In this document: positions 1-11,900 of the stretch, in pieces
How positions within the stretch are numbered: position 1 is the stretch's first letter
Layout: each line of letters starts with the position of its first letter
Notes under the pieces: model-generated
Database searches by the model: none
Seen by the model: only the letters and a program-made list of their open reading frames with translations
Told to the model about the DNA's origin: nothing
Assembly (NCBI GenBank): GCA_018340375.1
Contig: JAFFJZ010000001.1
Coordinates: 71,354,001 to 71,418,000, forward strand
Direction: 5' to 3'
Length of the DNA: 64,000 nucleotides
DNA from: Gonatopus flavifemur
Lineage: Eukaryota > Arthropoda > Insecta > Hymenoptera > Dryinidae
Translations under genes and position numbers: made by a program

Positions 1-952
1 TTGTTTTCGAACAACGAAGCGTGAATGAGTTGCGCCAATACGTTATTCAACACCGGAAAAGCATAGTTGCTTTCGAGTACGATTAAACATTATTTCCCAA
101 ATCCGAATCAGTGAAATTCATTGTTTCTCAACACTTTTCATTGACTCGGATTGACGTAGTGATTCAAAAATATTACTCCCGTCATTTTAGAACATAAAAA
201 TTCCACATTTCTGGAGAAATTGACCAATAAGTCAGGGTTCTTACACAGTGCCTAGTCTGCCTATATAGTGAATTTTCCACTGTGTCAAGCTGAAAGTATT
301 CGTCAATCGATAATACTCTGCATTGTAACTCAAATTTCATGCTTCCGATGATTTTCCTATAAATTCAATTGGAAAACAAAAATTTACATTAAGCAAATCA
401 TAATCAGGGTTGAGTTAAGGGCCATGGAGTATCAAACAACGGATAAGGTTTTGCTAAGTAATTTTCAAAGAACTGAGCACTGATTACAAATTTTAAATAT
501 ACAGCAATAAAGTGCACTGCTAGGATCACGGTCTGAATGTAAATCCAAAGCCTAAAAAATATTCCTAAACATGAGAAAGAAAGTTATAAAAATTATTGAC
601 ATTTGTAGGTTAATATGTTTATAATCGTTTGCATGATTTTGAGGTATCATTTGCAGTTTCAATTTTATATTCAAAGTACAATTTTAGCAATGTACTTTAT
701 CACGGCAGATTTAAAATATGTGTTTATTGCTTAGTTGTTCAAAAATTTCGTTCATTTCTTCGAAAACTCCATAGTTCTTAATAACTGAAATTTTGAGCGA
801 AATCTTTTCGATTGTTGCAAGAGATGGGATCAGCTTAGAATAACTTTGAATTATTCATGTAGACAGCGATATTGGGAGACAATCCGTTTTTTACGATGTG
901 CTCTCCAGGCAGTAAAACAGTTTGTCAAAACATTCTCCAATAACTTCCTTCT
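1..952. other. Non-coding stretch at the left edge
   Basis: AT-rich, with no gene or clear repeat recognised. Confidence 0.3.
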
Positions 953-1482
953 CTAGTTTAAAAAGTCTATTGAATCCCATTGATCAATGGAATTCAATAC
1001 AAACTTTACAACAGTGAATAATCATTCAAACTTGTTGAAACCCGTTGAAACCATAAGTTTGTGTCAAGTTTCATTAATCGATGGATTTCAATAGATGTCG
1101 AAAAATAGTAGTGCTCGTATCTAGACGCCATCAACCAGAATAGAAAATTCCATGTTCGTACCTCCGGCGTTTCGCCCAGATTCAGGGCATTCTCAAGGAA
1201 ACAACAATACATCGTAAGTATTCGTCTGGATAGGGTAGATTCGAATCCATTAAATGTAACAAAATAGTGCTCGCATCTAGCCGACATCAACCAGAGTAGA
1301 AAATTCTGGGGTTACGACGATAAAGCAGGAAAACTCCTCGCCTTTACGATGTATTGTTGTTGTTTCCTTGAAAATGCCCAGAATCTGGGCGAAACGTCGG
1401 AGGTAAAATAAACTCTCTGTTGCTCAAACATGGAATTTTCTATTCTGGTTGAAGGGTTTCAATAGACTTTGTTTTACCCTAG
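953..1482. mobile_element. Inverted-repeat element with an internal foldback
   Basis: About 28-bp ends match in inverted orientation: TCTATTGAATCCC near 969-981 and its counterpart GGGTTTCAATAGA near 1455-1467. Inside lies a foldback with arms at about 1129-1217 and 1343-1452. The second arm carries about 20 extra bases. A further direct repeat pairs 1111-1150 with 1267-1306. No transposase is present. Confidence 0.6.
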
Positions 1483-3024
1483 TGACAGGAAAACGTGTGG
1501 TGGAAAGTAACAAAAGCGTAAGAATGTTTCAGATGATTTTTGCAGAACGAATCGAATCCTCATATATGATCATGGATTATTTTTGATAGTTACATTGATA
1601 TTGAAGACTAATTGCATTTCAGTCGTTTCGATTAGATCCGCATCTGTTTCTGAACGGAAAAAATGTCAAAATTACATACAATTTATATATAATTCAATAC
1701 AATTTCTACATAAATCATATATAATTTTGAAAATTGTTCTACTTGGTTTCTGGTATCGTTTTCATCCAAATTTGGAATAAGTAATAAGAAAAAAAAACAT
1801 GCGTATGTATAAAATTAAACGTAGATTTTAGGATGAAAGAAATCACGTTAAATCATCAATTCTACTTCTTATTATATCAGTTGAATTTCAGATATTCGAG
1901 AGTGAATGACACGAACATCGAGTCAGACTTTTCACAGTGAATTTTCTTCAATTATCTCACAATATACTCCTGTTGAACAAAAAATAAACATTCCTGTACA
2001 AAATCTGCGAATATAATTCGATTGTGTGAACCGATATTCATTCTCTCTTCAGTGAGCATCGAATCTAATTATAATTTTACTATTACCGCGCTCACTAACC
2101 GTAGTGCATAAATTTCCGAGATAGATTCTTTAGAGCATGTGCACATCTATTACTGTATCATCGTAAACACTTCATTCTCTTTTCTACTTTTCATTAGATT
2201 TATTCAACAGAGAATCTTCTATTCGGCAAGTTTCAATATAGTAAATGATTCCACTGTGAAAGTATATCATTGTAATGTACGATGTCTACAATACCGTTCG
2301 TGATATTCAGAAAATTTATGTAGACGATATTTTCGTAGTTTTCCTTTCCATAACAGTCTGAATACTTATACTCACTTTCGGAAGTCATTTTTTATCGACG
2401 AAGAATCTATCTACGCTCTCGATGATACTTGTTTCAAATCTTCAGATATAAATAAAGATAGTGTTGAGTGTGTTAAAAATTGGTAGACAGATTGGTATCC
2501 AATGGTAAAGGGGCAAACTGGGGGTGGGTGGGTATAGAGGTTAAAGGCGGACCAAATAGACACGGAACATCTGCTCAATGGCGTGAAGTTGAGATCAGCA
2601 GCTGGTCTGTTTCACCATCGAAATGTACACATCGCTAATAACGGCTGAAGAGGAAATTTGTTCTTCATGTTTCCAGTATCACAAGAATTGTAACTGACCC
2701 CAAAAAAATTGTCGAACAACAAATTCGTTTTTGGATATCAATGAACGTCATCAAATTCTCACCGTTTGTATCGATACATGTTTTATTGAGGAAAAATGAA
2801 TCGATTGGAATAAACAAAGGCGAAATGGGGTGCTGTTCGATAACATTCTTCGAAAGAATAGAAATGTATTATAAAAACGAATGTTTTAACATTCCGAGAA
2901 TATTCGTGGAACGTTGAAGGTTCCATAAAAGTTTGAGGAACATCAAAATCTTTTCAATGAAATTGAGTAATATGAAACAAAAAATAGAATTTTATCAATT
3001 CCTTGTCTGAAAGGAACAATATAA
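1483..3024. other. Non-coding stretch
   Basis: AT-rich, with no gene or element ends recognised. It may include distal regulatory sequence or an unseen 5' exon of the Ras-like gene. Confidence 0.3.
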
Positions 3025-3399
3025 GTGATGCCGTCGAGATTCGCGTCGAGGACTTGGAAAATAATCGATATATATCATTTTTACCCTTCATTGAAACATG
3101 GTTTGTTGAATTTATGTGAAGCTTTGCATCAAAGAGAACAAAGTGGAGGCAAATTTTCATCTTGTAAAGAAAATTAATCAAGATATGTATCGAAATACGT
3201 ATTGAACGTTGCATCGAAACGATACCGAGACTGCAGCACATCTTGGTGTATTTTGTCGACAAGAACAAGATGATTCATTATTCCGTTTCATTATGTACAA
3301 AGTTGAAAATCCATACGTTAAATATTTCATTGGAACACAAAAGAAATAATAAGATAATCGATTATTCCTCAGTCTCGACGAGAATCTCGACGGCATCAC
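3025..3399. mobile_element. 375-bp element with 43-bp inverted ends
   Basis: Left end 3025-3069 begins GTGATGCCGTCGAGATT. Right end 3357-3399 is its imperfect reverse complement, ending ATCTCGACGGCATCAC. The interior has no recognised coding capacity. It is a non-autonomous element of unassigned superfamily, about 570 bases upstream of the Ras-like start codon. Confidence 0.7.
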
Positions 3400-3707
3400 T
3401 GAACAATAAATATCTGTAGCAATCTGTACAGAGCACTTCAACGTTTAACGCTGTAGAACTTGCATAGTACATATACAACATTCTGTTGTTAATAGGGTAT
3501 GTACATTGATTTAACGTATTCTGATTCGAAACATTTTTGCAACGTTGAAAAGAAAAACAACCATCAGAATAAAGGGATGAAGTTGAATGGATTTCTAGCT
3601 TAGAAACTATTTTTATAAAATTGCATTACATAATTTGAATCATTGTTTCTGAATTGAGGAGTGATAAATAAGATTTTTTGTTCAAATCACCTTACAAAAT
3701 GTGTTTT

Positions 3708-3830
3708 CCCTGGTTAAAAATGTTCATTGAATCCCATTGATTAGTAATGAACAACCAGGCTCATTCACACTTATTAAAAGCCAGTTTTCCAATAGTTTTA
3801 ATGGTTTTGAATGGTCACTCACCGTTGCAA
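3708..3830. mobile_element. Partial CCCTGGT-end element
   Basis: The sequence CCCTGGTTAAAAA begins at 3708 and matches the left end of the CCCTGGT family described below. No matching right end was found, so this is probably a decayed or truncated copy. It lies just upstream of the Ras-like gene. Confidence 0.35.
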
Positions 3831-3972
3831 AGTGGATTCAATGAACGTTTTTTTTACCACAATTAGATTTGAAACATGAAACCAATATTTGATATCTGAC
3901 TTATCCCTATCGAATGTTGATCTTGAATTGCAGTGATCCATAAAGGTTTGATCATAAACAAATGCTGGGAGT

Positions 3973-6900
3973 ATGACGTCTAATGCAATTAAAGGCATTC
4001 GAAGAAAGAAGAGTTCGCTCTGTGAAGTGAAAGTTGCGGTGATTGGAGCTCCAGGAGTAGGAAAAAGTGGTAAGCATAGTAATTTATTTTTGGGTTTTCT
4101 GAGATACACAATAACAACTTATACCTGGATCACTGTTACTGATAATGTTTGTTGTCCATCATACTAAATTCAATGAGTTTTCATCCGGGCAGGCATTTTC
4201 GACAGGGCAGTAACCGAGACCGCATTTTATAATTCTAAATGATCAATCACAAGTGATCAAGATAACTGTTCATCAATATATTCTTTTTTGTTTTAATAAA
4301 AACCATATGATCAACATTGCACCTTCATATGAATAAATTGTTTTGTAAATAAGTAACGAGGAAAATATAAAATGTATTTTTATCGAAGAATGATCCTCAA
4401 GTTTTCGAGATTTCGATCCAAAGAGTATTCAAGCATATGAAAAGTGTGATATTAAATTCGCAGAATCCCTGAAAGGAGCCAACAGTGTGTATTTTTGGTA
4501 ATGGCACGAGTAAGGCATATATAAGTGAATAAATAATTGGTTCGTTTTAAGCTGCGGCATAGGTCTTGTACATTTGACGCGAATCTTGTGCATATGAGCG
4601 TTATTTATAGATCGTAATTTTTATACGGTAGGAACGACGCCATATTTCGCTTATTTTCTCTCATATGATTTCAAGAAGGAGTTGAATTGAAATTTCTTGA
4701 TTAATGTTTTACAGTGGAAAGTTGAGCTGCCGAGTTACAATCGAGCATATAGGAAACAAGACAACACATGTATCAATTTCCATCGTGTTGTTCTTTTGAT
4801 ATGCTTGAATGAATCAATTTGACAAAAATCCAAGGATTAAAATCATTTAATCAATACTCCCCTGATCTAATTCAACAGAACTAGTCCCAATACTCATGTT
4901 CGTTATTAAAAATTGAATACATCTTACGATCAATCGAAACTACATCATCTTCAAAGAATCGTCAGTATGCGAATTGAAATAATGACAATGAATGATTGTA
5001 TATTTTGGCTCTCAATGTTAACAAAACAAACATAAAAAGAACATGTTTTTAGCTTGTAAAAATGTAACATGGGCCATGCGGTCATGCCAATCAAAGTTTC
5101 AACTTATCTTAAAATGAAAGACAGATGCGTTATTTTGAACGCAAACCATATTCTACGAGACAGAGACTGAGAACTCCAACATCGAATATTGTACAGATTT
5201 TTTCTTTGGATGATGGGGAGCATCAAGTTATGGATATTGGTTTTATTTCAATTCTATGCGAATATCAAATGAGAGACGGGAGAAAAATAATTCAGTTAAG
5301 AAGTAACAGAAAGGATTTTAGATATTTCAATGGAATTACTATACGAACTGAGAAAGATGGCTATGGGAAAAGATGTCTAACAATGAATGAATCTAAATCT
5401 TAACGAGAAAATTTTGTTCTCTTTTCGTCAATTTTTATCTGGAATGAAAGCTGAGTGATTAATTCTCGAATTAAAACTCACCAATCATACACGTAAACAT
5501 TTTAAGTAAGTTTGTTATTCACGCTTTGTCAATGAATCGATAGGGAATTTATTTTTATTACTTTGTAACCTTGGGAAAACAATATTTGCTCTCACGTTTT
5601 TTTTTTTATATCGTCAAATTGAAATTCAAGAAATAATGTTGAGAATTGTGCATATATTATACCTACGCAATATTGAAATGAGTCATGCAAAAAGTGTTTA
5701 CACTACTCTTTATTTATATTTGATAAATTTAGCAAAGGAATATTATATCGAAAATTATTGCAAATTTAATATCAAAACATGGATTCGAAGATATCCTCTC
5801 AATGATTAAAGATGAAGTAGAATAGAATAGGTAGTATTCATCAAAATTCAAGAATAATGACGTCCGAATGAGATCTCATTTAAAATTCGTTTGGTACTAT
5901 TTTGAGAAAATTGTAGAATTATGCCCAATGGAGCTTTTCCTCCTATCAGTTGTCTCTGTGATTGAAACATCAACATTGGTAACTGATCTGCGATACGAAA
6001 CGTGCGATGAGGTGATATCATACGCCCGGTAAAGTTGTTATAATGTTAGTGCAGAATGTAAGGATACATATTATGGTACTTGTTGAATTACCCATCATGC
6101 AAGGTTTTGTGGCGCCGTGGCAGGTTTCAGTTTGAGATAAAAATAGTGTGGTATACCTCGAAGCGGGTCACTAGGCTGAAGTTCTCATTTCTCGTCAATT
6201 GAAATGTAACATATGAGTGAAGGTGTATCATAGTGAAATTGATTACGCTCTTCAACTACGTACAATATTATGTCAAAATCATTCATTTTTAAACCCTCTC
6301 GATGATTCAACAAATGTTTATGAATAAATTTCTCAAACTTCTAACAAAATACGTAAACTTTGAAAATTCAATTTGCATCATTTATTTTTCTTATGCGACC
6401 CACTTGAAAAGTTTGTAACTTATATTCAGAAATTTCTCATCAAATGGTAGATTGATGAAATGAAATTGTGTGTTATTTCATCTCATATTCAGTGCACTGG
6501 AGAAAAAGATGATTAATTGAAGGAAATTTTCCTGGCATGTAGTAAGGGATGAAAAGAGCGTAGAAAAAATTTGATGAAACCTTGTTTTTTCTGTATTATG
6601 CATAACAATTGAAGTATTGAAATATCACAAAAGAGAAATTGCAGATGTTGAATGTCTTGTTCCAAATTTCTGACAATACCGGACAGATAATTTTCTGTCA
6701 GGATTTCATCGGTTTTTGTCCCTAGCTTGACGATTTTCGACAAGACTGGACAGGATCAGACAGGATTTTGAATCAAATCTGACAGATTCTATTTGGCTTT
6801 GTCTGCCCTGGTTGAAAAAATCCATCGAATCTGATAACATGAAATTTGATAGGATTTGGTCAGAGCATTGTACAAGATTCAATGAGATTTCGCGAGAATC

Positions 6901-8532
6901 AATGTTTTTTTTTAAACCAGGGTAGCAGTTCCGGGTGTCTTTAAACTGATGTACAAACCAAACAATATCAGACAAAACCTGTCAGATCTGGGTCAAAAAG
7001 TCGTCAGATAATTCTATCACATTTTCAATAGGGTTATTCAGGATGATGGATCAAGATCGAACATCATTCAAGAAATTTGGTATCATAAAGGATAATGTGG
7101 AAATGATTTTCAAATTTTAATCAAATATTACCCTTGGTCGTAATTTTCGCTTGTGAAAGCGAAGATTGAAACAAATGGAGCGAACAAAAAAGTTTAAATT
7201 TCCGCTTTGGATGTTTCGAAGCTTGTAATTTTTACTTCTTAATGAGAGGACTTCGTCAATTTCTTCTGATGCTCCAGGACCATTAATTAGAAACTTTGTA
7301 GACTCATTAAATCCATATTAAACATGCGTTAGTCTGATAGTACTTCAAATTAGACACCTTATCGGTATACACTATAATCTCCTGTTACAGCACTCACAGT
7401 GAGATTCCTAACAAGGCGGTATATCGGAGAATACGATCATCAATCAGGTGAGAAAAATATCTGCTAATAATATGAGAGAGGTTCAATACGCGACTCACAA
7501 TGGATAGTCAAAATGACAATAAAATCAGATTAGATTTGAAGAATTGCCAACAAGTGTAAGCCGGTTCTCAAAGACTAATCATAGTCTCCCTACCGCGCCC
7601 TTCGCATACCTTAGATCGAGTCTGGTCTAAATATATCAGAGACAAATTTGACACTAGACAAGATGAATACGCTGATACGAGGTTGATATTCGAACTTCAA
7701 AATCCATGCTTGTTGTATTAAAACTTGATTTTTGCATTATTTATATCTGACACTGGATTTGATTGAGTATGTTTGCGAAGATATGTTGAACCAATTCATC
7801 AAATACTTTTCAAAAAGCTTTTAGTCTCGTAAATATTTATTCCATCCCATTCGTTGTATTCGTTTCATCTGATATGAGAAATATTGTATGTTTCAGAGAA
7901 TAGATACAAGCATGAAGTTCTCGTGGATGGAGAACCTATTTTATTTGAAATCTTAGATACGTGTCCAAAGGTAAGAGAAAAATAAAACTCATCTCATCCT
8001 CCAGACACGATCAAACGATTCTAAATTTTAGAGCGAAGATGAACTACCGTCAACGGAAACTTTGCAGTGGGCGGATGGTTTGCTTCTAGTTTACTCTATA
8101 ACCGACAGAGGGTCTTTCAACTTTGTAAGAAAAGCAAAAGAAGCTTTAGCAGTAGCTGACCCTGAAGCGACTATGCCTCTCGCTCTTGTTGGTAACAAAG
8201 CGGATATGGTTCATCTGAGGCAAGTCAGTACCGACGAGGGAGAAATATTGGCAAAAGACTTTGAATGTTGGTTTAGTGAAGTAACAGCAGCTGAACAGGT
8301 AATTTGATGTATAATGTTCGAATAGTTTGTTTTCCAGTTTATGATTTTATATAATTTTCGCAATATTCATTTTTAGGTTGCTCAAGTAGCAGAATCTTTC
8401 CACGAATTATGTAGAGAAGTTCTGGCAGCTAGAAGAAGAAATAAACAATCTTTATTGGATAGGATGCTTGGTAGCAAAGCCGCTCGAGTATATTCAAGGG
8501 GGAAAAGTGATTCTGCTCTCCCCAAAGATTGA
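3973..8532 (+). CDS. Ras-like small GTPase, RERG/RASL type, five coding exons, 216 aa
   Basis: Exons join in frame: 3973-4069, 7391-7447, 7897-7970, 8032-8298 and 8377-8532, all with GT...AG introns. The ATG at 3973 is the first Met after an in-frame stop at 3955. The product reads as a small GTPase. The P-loop GAPGVGKS (residues 25-32) spans the first splice junction, the guanine-specificity motif NKAD is at 131-134, and ITDRGSF (about 99-105) and a late FHELCREV stretch resemble RERG. It lacks a C-terminal CAAX box and ends SALPKD. Oddities: the position of Ras Gly12 is Pro27, switch I lacks the usual PT of DPT (EYDHQS instead), and the DTAGQ motif is DTCPK (72-76), so the Gly and catalytic Gln of switch II are missing. 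RERG-family proteins act as atypical Ras-like regulators. Its partner and effect here cannot be read from sequence. Intron 1 (3.3 kb) carries transposon debris. The exon structure is well supported; which RASL/RERG subgroup it belongs to is not. Confidence 0.9.
6806..6922. mobile_element. CCCTGGT-family MITE in intron 1 of the Ras-like gene
   Basis: 117-bp element from CCCTGGTTGAAAAAA to TTTAAACCAGGG, flanked by TG on the left and TA on the right, one transition from a perfect 2-bp duplication. The interior repeats the word ATCNAATCTGATA/GATTCAATGAGA. It is nested in a larger self-similar stretch (about 6670-7010) built from TGTCAGA/TCTGACA words. Confidence 0.7.
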
Positions 8533-8788
8533 TCTGTATCCTCAAATTTCGATTGAATTGTTTGATTATAAAAAGGAAGTATCATGAAAAACAAAAATGT
8601 GGATAATACATACGCTTCTTTTTTCTTCTACCGGAGACCCGAAATGTTGACTCAAATCGTACCGAAGTGTTATATTATGATAGGCGCCAGTTGAATTATA
8701 CATTAACATGTAAGTTAGTGATGTAAATTTGTGAAAGTGACCTGTATACAGATAAACTAGATTAGCAAAATTCTGCAATCAATTTGTA

Positions 8789-8794
8789 TTTATT
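8789..8794 (-). terminator. GTF2E2: Candidate poly(A) signal of GTF2E2
   Basis: AATAAA on the minus strand (TTTATT on the plus strand) lies about 140 bases beyond the GTF2E2 stop. A second hexamer at 8928-8933 overlaps the stop codon and is probably too close to serve. Use of the 8789-8794 site would make this 3' UTR antisense to the 3' UTR of the convergent Ras-like gene. Confidence 0.4.
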
Positions 8795-8821
8795 TTGTAC
8801 TTACATTGGAAAAATCATTTT

Positions 8822-8876
8822 AATAAATATTCCACTTATTAATAACATTAGATATAATGCTTAACAACCTAATAAA
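8822..8876 (+). terminator. Poly(A) signals for the Ras-like gene
   Basis: AATAAA hexamers on the plus strand lie at 8822-8827 and 8871-8876, about 290 and 340 bases after the stop codon at 8532. Either could end the mRNA. Cleavage sites cannot be told from sequence alone. Confidence 0.45.
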
Positions 8877-8931
8877 AATGTACACTATCACATATAAATT
8901 TGGATCTACTTCACAATAGATCACGAATTTA

Positions 8932-11900
8932 TTATTTGTTATCGTCATATGTTTCTAAGACATCTGCTAAATGTTCATTATCTCTTGGTTTTTTGAATTG
9001 TTTTCTTTTGTTATTGGGTTTTTTCCTTTTTAGAGGGGCTGGTTTCTTTGGTCCATGATCTTGCATAGATCTAATGCCTTGTTTCTCAAGGTATTCGTCA
9101 ATTTTCTGATCATCCATAGCGTCCACTGCTACAGCTCTCCATAATTTTTGAAATTCATCGTCGATTGGAATTTGTGCGGTTTTATCATTATAGAATACAA
9201 TTTTCTTTTTATCCAATGGCCTTGTTATGAACAATATTTCGTTTTGTAAGCTCTGGAATCATTTAAAACATATTATGCACGTATAGATTAATCCATAATT
9301 TTCGTAAATGTTACTCCACACAAAATTGAGAGTAAATTTCGCAATCTATGGAAATATTTCAACTTTATTTTAATTTTACAATTTCACAGAGTTAATACGC
9401 CTGGATGGTATATAATCAATAACAATACAATGTGTATTACAAAAACATCGTTAACTGAAACGAATTTATAACCAAATATTGAAAAGTTCACATTGGAAGT
9501 GATTCAACTAGTTACACATTGTTTGGAAATATCATAATTCATTCAAATAGGGGGCATTCCACGTCAAGTGTTTCCATTTGGAAATGTTGTGGTCTCCGAT
9601 TTTGATGAAACTTTTTGTTCGATCTATTCCCAAATACGTTCGAGCTACACAGTGAGAGGCAGTTATTTTCTTATGCCGTGTAATTTGAATAGTTAATTGA
9701 CAATTTAATTAACAATTGGAGTCACTTTTAATGTTTTGCGGGTTGTTGCTGACTAGATGAATGTATATAATCAATGATATCACATAGTCTAATGGAATGT
9801 TTAAACCCTCGGCTCTCAGCTTTTCAATGCTGTAACTGAGCTTGCTTTTTCGCGTGCCGACTTTCCTTCATTATTCGTTATTCACCCACTCGTAGTTCTC
9901 ATCCAGTCTCATTTTCTAAATATTTTTATAGGAAAAATGTCAAGCTTTCTTCCTATCCAAGCCAAAAAAATCTCAAAAATGCCTCAAGAGCCGGAAATAT
10001 TTTTCAAATTGAATTTTTCCTTGTAGAAAATTATTTTACGTGATTTTGAATATTTTTATCATAAAGTACAGAAGAAATCTGATGAAAATCATTACTCAAT
10101 GATCTGTATTAACTCCTTTTCCACTGTGTAGAAATTTAAATAAAACGAGCCAGAACGAAAAATGTTCAAACTTTGCGCCCCTGTATCTCGGCAACCCGTG
10201 CAGATTCCTTCTTTCCCTTCCACACAACTTATATATTCTAGTAGTACAACAACTCCATCAAGTTTCAACAAAATCGGAGGCCACAACATTTTCTAGTGGG
10301 AACAATAATTGACGTGGAATGCTCCATAGATTGAATCTTGATTAATTATTCAAATACTTAGTTTCTTATCTTGAACCATCAGTCCGTTTCAGTTAACGAT
10401 TCAAATTCCAGTAACATATGAATAAATAAATAAATAAATTATGATGAAATTGACATTCTGCAAAAGAGGATTCATTGTATGTATGTATGAATGATTTTTG
10501 GGAAAAGAAGCAAAACGATTGCAGACATTTGATGTGATCATATTGAGGTGTATATATGCTGCGTGATTGAAACGTTGATAAATTATCAATTTGTATATAA
10601 CGAATCAATCATTGTCAAAAATATGTTTTGCTTTGCAGTTTTATGAAATCAAAATGATTGTTATGGCTTAGTTTATACATACCTTTAAATGTTTATCACA
10701 ATGTGGTAAACTTTCTTGTATATCTTCTAATAAAATTCCTCCCAATCCTTTCAAATCCTGCTGCTTCAACAATCTTAATAGAGATTTTTTATCTTTAATT
10801 TTATACATAGCTTTGAAACAGAATCTACCATCTGAAGTGACTTCTATTTTCGGATTTTTTAAAAGAGCTTCGGTTTGCAACCATTGTTTCACCTAAATGA
10901 AAAACAAATTTAAATTAAACTCTCATGAAAATGATTCATTCTTCATCTAAGCTTGAACATCCAAGTATATTAAGGGTACTAAGATACCACAAACAAAATG
11001 TTTGTATGAACATAACACAGTTGAATAAAAACTTTTTATATGAATAAAATCGAACACTGTGTGGAAATTGGTTCTTCGTTTTTTCATAAAAAAAGCTAGA
11101 TATTTAATGTGGACTTTTCTACTACTTTTTATCTCATAGTACATCAAGTAATCAAAGTGAAAATGTATTAATTTTAAGTGCAATGATAAAAACTCACTTT
11201 TGAACCAACATCCAACTGATTTGTTTCATCTAAAATTTCTTCCAACGTCAAAGGATGATCGTCCCCATCTTGATGTCTTGCTTTCATATGTTTAACTATT
11301 TTTGCTAGAACACCAAATTTATATTGTGAACTTCCTGTCATCGTTTTGTAGTTAACCATATCCAATTTAGGTGCTGACGACATAGATGACAGTTTGGGTT
11401 TCTTTTTGGCAGCATCGTCACGGGTTGATTCTTTCTCTTGTTCTTTTTTCTTCTTCTCAACTCTAAATCGATACAATGATTTTGTAAGTATTATCGCAAT
11501 GTTGAAGCATTGGAGAATCAAAATCATCAACTGCACAGGATATTAAATCCTTGAAATTGAGTGACTGAGCATGAAAAAACTTCTGTTCTTTCCTGGAGAT
11601 CAAAATACAATGAGATTGTGATCTATTTAATATAAAACCATTTGATAAGACTGAGATAACATGTAAATTGCCAGTTATATTATTGTTGAAGTAAAGACTA
11701 AGAATGCATCAAGTTTTACATCAGGCTGTTTGAATTTCTTCTCTTTTTTTCTGTAACAACTTTAAAGTCAGAGTAACAGAATAGATAATATCTCGCATAA
11801 TATTTGAATAATTCTATTAAAGAATGCTAGCCATCAATTCTGCAATGTACTTATGTCAAAAAAACATGTTAATATAAAAAAAGAATCACAATGTGTGTTT

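Noticed and set aside
5125..5403. 92-codon open frame in intron 1 of the Ras-like gene
   Set aside because: No recognisable family, no splice-linked partner; frames of this length are common by chance in AT-rich DNA of this size.
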